Shown here: positions 60,338 to 64,000 of the stretch, piece after piece | How positions within the stretch are numbered: position 1 is the stretch's first letter | How the letters are laid out: every line of letters begins with the position of its first letter | Assembly (NCBI RefSeq): GCF_001661345.1 | Contig: NW_017962915.1 | Coordinates: 1-64,000, forward strand | Length of the DNA stretch: 64,000 nt | Origin: Ascoidea rubescens DSM 1968 | Lineage: Eukaryota > Ascomycota > Saccharomycetes > Ascoideales > Ascoideaceae | Direction: 5' to 3' | Translations under genes and position numbers: made by a program | Notes under the pieces: model-generated | Seen by the model: the letters and a program-made list of their open reading frames with translations, nothing else | The model's database searches: none | What the model was told of the DNA's origin: nothing

Positions 60338-62479
60338 TTATTTGCGACGAGATCTATGGGAGTAAGAACTTGAAGGGTAAGACTTCAAAAGAGAAGATTT
60401 GTTTTTTTGATGCGAAGAAGAGATGGATGAACTTGCAGGTTTTGATTTTGATTTTGATTTTGATTTTTGAGAGGATGAGGAATGATTTGAAATGGTTTTG
60501 TTAATCAGCAGATTTAAACCAGAACCACCATTATGATAATTCAAGCTCCCCTTTAACAATTCAAAGCCACAAACCAAGTTACTATTTACATTCATGACAG
60601 CACCCCAATTTTGAAATTCACCACAATAGTTTGGAGCCGAAAAGATAGTTACCAATTTCTTTTTATGAAAAAATTCATAACCATCTTCAACTACCATATG
60701 ACCTCTAACAATTAAGTCAAAGTTAAATTTGTTTAGAAAAGTATCAACGGCTCTCTTTGAGAAAAAATAAGAAATACCTCTGTCATTTGGAGCCCAATCA
60801 GGAATTTTGTTAATTTCTTGATTTCTGTTTTTTTCATTGTTGAAAATCAAAGATTTAGAAGAAGAGTAAGCCGGATTAGGATCAGACCATAATAAATCAC
60901 TTAGTAGGCCATTTTCTGGGATGTCAGTTGGCCTTAAAATCTTTTTAATGTCATTCAAGTTATTTAAATTTGGAGATAAACCTCCATGAATACAGAAGAT
61001 TTTGTTATTGATAGTTGCAGCAATTGGTAAACAATTGAATACGTCAATAAAGTTTTTCCAAACTTTGACACCAACTCGGCGTTTACATTCATCGTAGAAG
61101 CCATAAATTCTGGTAATGTTAGCAGATTCATGATTACCTCTTAGTAAGAAAAAGTTTTCTGGGTATTTAATTTTATAAGCCAATAGTAGTAAGATTGTTT
61201 CTAAAGATTGTTTGCCTCTATCAACATAATCACCTAAAAATAAATAATTTGAATTTGGGGGGAAACCGCATAATTTGAAAATTCTTAGTAAATCGTTAAA
61301 TTGACCATGAATATCTCCAACGACCTTTACGGGAGCAGACAATTGCAATAGCATTGGCTGGTTAATGAAGATTTCTCTTGATAAATTCAAGATGTAAGAT
61401 ATTTCTGATTTTGAGATCAAGGAGGTAAAATTTGGTTTTAGATGGGAATAAGAGTGAGAGTGAGAGTGAGAGTGAGAATGGGAATGGGAATGGGAATAAG
61501 AATGATAAGCTGGATTTGATAAATTGATTGAAATCAATTTTTCAATGATAGAATTGATATCAATTTCTGCTTGTAAAACTCTTTTATTGTATTTAGAGTT
61601 ATCATTGAGATGCAAAGAAGGGGGATTGATTTGCCTATTTGAATTTAATAAAACCTTTTTGAATAAGGATTTTTGATTTGAGGCGGGAAGTGAATTGGAG
61701 CCTGAGTTGGGAAGTGAATTTAAATGGCTTGAAGACGAAGAGTTAAAAGAGTTTAAAAGATTCAAGGAATTCAAAGAGTTCAAAAAGGTTGAAGAACCCA
61801 AAGTAGAATTAGAAGATGATGTTTTGGTGGAATTAGAAGAATAGGATACAGCTGAAGAACTACAAGAGTATGTTCTGATTTGATTATTATTTGAGGTGGT
61901 TTTCTGGTGATGAGTGTTAGTACCTAGAATGGTGGACGAAAGTGACAATTTTTTCTTGAACTCATAGTTGAACAATTTGTTGATGTTGGAATTAATGGGC
62001 GAAACTGTGGGGTTGCCATTCAAAAGATGAGGTGAACCTGCAATTGAGGGAGAGGTTGATAGGGTTGAGAGTGAGCAGGATGAGATGTTGGAGCTAGATA
62101 GGCTGTTGTTGCTAACAAAAGAGGAAATGTCATCGGTATTGTTTTCATTATAGGTTTCGTTACAGGTTTCGTTATCGTTATCGTTATCGTTATCGTTATC
62201 GTTGTCGTTGTCGTTGTCGTTGTCGTTATTGGTGTTGTCGTTGGTGTATTTGATGAAGCTGGAGCCGGTTTTGTAAGGCAACACATTGCAATTGGCACGT
62301 CGAAGAGTGACGTTGGCGGCAGAAAAGGAGGGGGCAAGAGACAACCGCGACGGAGGACCGCTTTTTTCGGCGTCGTCGTCGTCGCCCTTTAGAGCATGCA
62401 GGGAGGAGGAAGCACAGGAAGGAGAAGCTGAAGCAGAGTCGACCGAGATTTCACCATTGTAAGACGGGCTATTGCGCAT
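60338..62479 (-). CDS. PP1-like Ser/Thr phosphatase, Ppq1(Sal6)/Ppz type
   Basis: The protein is 713 aa from the chosen start. The N-terminal 300 residues are Ser/Asn-rich, as in Ppz and Ppq1. The C-terminal PP1-type catalytic domain has all metal-binding motifs: GDIHGQ, GDYVDRG, GNHE, the active-site HGGLSP, and [13 protein letters not shown] with SAPNYCGEF. Ppq1 (Sal6) affects translation fidelity and mating signalling; Ppz1/2 affect ion homeostasis. The GNHES form (Ser instead of Cys) and SKRAVDTF favour Ppq1. There is a Ser/His repeat just before the catalytic core and an insert of about 20 residues between LLWSDP and NDRGISYFF. The alternative start at 62572 adds 31 residues with a hydrophobic run and is less likely. 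Confidence 0.85.
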   Translation of the reverse strand: MRNSPSYNGEISVDSASASPSCASSSLHALKGDDDDAEKSGPPSRLSLAPSFSAANVTLRRANCNVLPYKTGSSFIKYTNDNTNNDNDNDNDNDNDNDNDNDNETCNETYNENNTDDISSFVSNNSLSSSNISSCSLSTLSTSPSIAGSPHLLNGNPTVSPINSNINKLFNYEFKKKLSLSSTILGTNTHHQKTTSNNNQIRTYSCSSSAVSYSSNSTKTSSSNSTLGSSTFLNSLNSLNLLNSFNSSSSSHLNSLPNSGSNSLPASNQKSLFKKVLLNSNRQINPPSLHLNDNSKYNKRVLQAEIDINSIIEKLISINLSNPAYHSYSHSHSHSHSHSHSHSYSHLKPNFTSLISKSEISYILNLSREIFINQPMLLQLSAPVKVVGDIHGQFNDLLRIFKLCGFPPNSNYLFLGDYVDRGKQSLETILLLLAYKIKYPENFFLLRGNHESANITRIYGFYDECKRRVGVKVWKNFIDVFNCLPIAATINNKIFCIHGGLSPNLNNLNDIKKILRPTDIPENGLLSDLLWSDPNPAYSSSKSLIFNNEKNRNQEINKIPDWAPNDRGISYFFSKRAVDTFLNKFNFDLIVRGHMVVEDGYEFFHKKKLVTIFSAPNYCGEFQNWGAVMNVNSNLVCGFELLKGSLNYHNGGSGLNLLINKTISNHSSSSQKSKSKSKSKPASSSISSSHQKNKSSLLKSYPSSSYSHRSRRK
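61447..61499 (-). repeat. Ser-His dipeptide repeat in the phosphatase
   Basis: A 6-bp unit (plus strand GAGTGA, then GGAATG variants) encodes about nine SH dipeptides in front of the catalytic domain. Confidence 0.85.
62170..62229 (-). repeat. Asn-Asp dipeptide repeat in the phosphatase
   Basis: Tandem hexamers CGTTAT then CGTTGT on the plus strand encode about ten DN dipeptides in the N-terminal region. Near-identical copies suggest slippage. Confidence 0.85.
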
Positions 62480-62823
62480 GTTCTGGTTGGAGAGGAAGAA
62501 GCTGAGGCAGAGCAGGAAGAGGAAGTGATAACAACGCAGAAGCTCCTTCTGCGCCAGCACAGTCCTCAACAAGTGCTGGCGATGGCGCGCGTGACTTCAC
62601 CGAGACGGAGCTGCTCTCCGCTCACCCGCTGACTCAGCAATGACACATGCGGCACGTGATATCCGTAAACACACTTCACGTGTTTGGATCACGCTTGCGG
62701 ATTTTTCCGTGACTGAAAAGTTGATGAAAATGGTGGTGAAAAGTATGGAGAGGAAACTGGAGAAGTGAAGAGATTCTGCCAAACGACCACAGCAAGAGCC
62801 AGTTTCTCACATTCGCCTGAAAC
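62480..62823. promoter_or_regulatory. divergent promoter of the phosphatase and mitochondrial-type gene
   Basis: A GC-rich 344-base region. Two CACGTG boxes lie at 62653-62658 and 62677-62682; the first fits ATCACGTG on the minus strand. The GC-rich part spans about 62480-62700. Confidence 0.45.
62653..62682. promoter_or_regulatory. pair of CACGTG boxes, 24 bases apart
   Basis: GGCACGTGAT and CTTCACGTGT lie between the phosphatase and the gene starting at 62824. Paired E-boxes suggest a Cbf1- or other bHLH-controlled divergent promoter; which gene they serve is not known. Confidence 0.5.
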
Positions 62824-64000
62824 CATGTTAAAAGCCTCGAGATCTGTTGTTTCTGCTGCTAGACTTGCTCCCAGGTTGATGCTCTTTCTGCCAGCAGGCC
62901 TGTTTTCGCTCGCTTTCTACCCATCATCCACCCTCTACCAGCCAAAGAGATACAATTCCTCCAATAGCACGGTCTCTGATACCACAGCTGTTGAGGACAG
63001 TGCTTCTGAGTTTGTTCCACAACATGATTCTTCCTCCAACTTTGATCCTTTCGAAACTGGTAATAGCTCCCAAAGTTGCAACTTCAACTCTGACAACCAA
63101 AATTTGTCTGAAAGCTCAAATCAATTAATTGATGAACTCGTTGAAGGTTTAAAACAGCTCGAAAAAACCGAAAACGCTTCTGGAATTTTCAATTTTTTAA
63201 CTGCAAGTCTTAATATTCTAAGAGGTGCAACTTCTCCTTCTTATCAACATGGTTTATCCATCTATTTATCAAAGAAGTTGAGTGATAGTATAGCCTTTAT
63301 ATTAAAGAAAGCTGCTGATGAATCAGCAGATCCTGCTTTTGACAAAAAATTCCTTCTCAACATTAACGATATCTTGAATTATTGCATGGAACAAGATCTC
63401 ATTAAACCTCCAATATTCGAACTTGTTATTGGGCTTCACATTAATGGCAATAACCCCAAAGCTGCAATCAATACTTGGGTTACATGGTTGGATTTCAAAG
63501 CTGATAAACCTTACCTTTCTGTATCGAATATCAAAGATACTGATCGTACTTATGACCCTTCCTTATTCATCAGATTATCAACCTTTATCGCTTACTTATC
63601 CAACTGTCAAATCGATCAAGTCAAACCCGATGCTCAAACCATTAAATCCCTTTTACAAATCGACAAAATTCCTTCTCGTTTTGTTTTCAATCTCCTAACT
63701 TCAAGAGGTATTATTGATAAATCAATTCTAGATTCCACAAGAAATTTGTATTTTAATTTTCAAGATGAAATCATCGATTTTGCTAAACCCGACATCTTCT
63801 CAGAAATTGATAATTTAGCTTCAAAATTCAAAGCTGATGGTATTGATAAAAAATACAACCAGTTCAAAGTGGCTGCAAAAGATCAAAAGATTGAATTGCC
63901 AGAGCTCGTTTACAGCAAATTCATGAACGCTTACTCAAAGGTTAAACAACCAGCCAAAGCACTAAGCATTTGGAATGATTTAATCCTGTCTAATATTGAA
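62824..64000 (+). CDS. mitochondrial-type helical-repeat protein, 3' end outside window
   Basis: The frame is open to the window edge for 392 codons without a stop. The N-terminus is a probable mitochondrial presequence: Arg/Ser/Ala-rich with no acidic residues (MLKASRSVVSAARLAPRLML), ending near KRYNSS. A Ser/Asn/Asp-rich stretch and then helical repeats follow, including PPR-like units (NNPKAAINTWVTWLDFK; KVKQPAKALSIWNDLI). Such proteins usually act in mitochondrial RNA processing or translation, but I cannot name this one. It shares the CACGTG-containing divergent promoter with the phosphatase gene. Confidence 0.7.

Overview
The window is chromosomal DNA of a budding yeast (Saccharomycotina). 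Coding regions are AT-rich, genes are dense and nearly all single-exon. The two introns found are short (84 and 104 nt), one with a TACTAAC branch site. The proteins match yeast families such as Kin1/2, Blm10, Tbf1, Sil1 with an RDEL tail and Atp20. It does not look like Saccharomyces itself: PAH1 is split by an intron, an eIF3k-like gene is present, and many proteins carry long Asn/Ser/Gln-rich inserts. CUG codons sit in hydrophobic helices of conserved proteins, so they probably read as leucine.

Layout. Bases 1-6270 hold no intact recognisable gene. They contain unidentified short ORFs, a fossil LTR-like sequence, and a clearly recognisable but broken copy of the telomere/insulator factor gene TBF1. 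From 6.3 kb on, genes are intact: an SCW-type GH17 wall glucanase (-), a Pdr16/17-type Sec14 homologue (-), ERG10 (+), PAH1 with one intron (+), eIF4G (-), KIN1/2 kinase (-), tRNA-Thr(UGU) (-), GCD6 (+), a GPI-type Bim1-like/X325 surface protein (+), a probable Mediator MED5/NUT1 (-) overlapped by an unidentified 135-codon ORF (-), SIL1 (+), an unidentified 221-aa ORF (-), eIF3k (+), ATP20 with one intron (+), BLM10 (+), a Zn2Cys6 regulator (-), a YDR124W-like DUF2841 protein (-), a 1.4-kb gene-poor stretch, TSR1 (+), TEL2 (+), NOP7 (-), a PP1-like Ppq1/Ppz phosphatase (-), and the start of a mitochondrial-type protein running off the right edge (+).

Functional themes. Many genes serve protein synthesis and its quality control: eIF4G, eIF2B-epsilon, eIF3k, tRNA-Thr, TSR1 and NOP7 (40S and 60S assembly), SIL1 (ER folding) and BLM10 (proteasome activation). 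Others serve lipid metabolism: ERG10, PAH1 and the Pdr16-like lipid-transfer protein. I read this as ordinary gene order, not an operon-like system.

Most unusual points: the decayed TBF1 copy, GC-rich islands in several intergenic regions of an AT-rich genome, a BLM10 C-terminus with Phe in place of the penultimate Tyr, retention of eIF3k, and the 135-codon ORF overlapping the MED5 start. I found no convincing novel multi-gene system. All family assignments come from reading the sequence by eye, without database searches.
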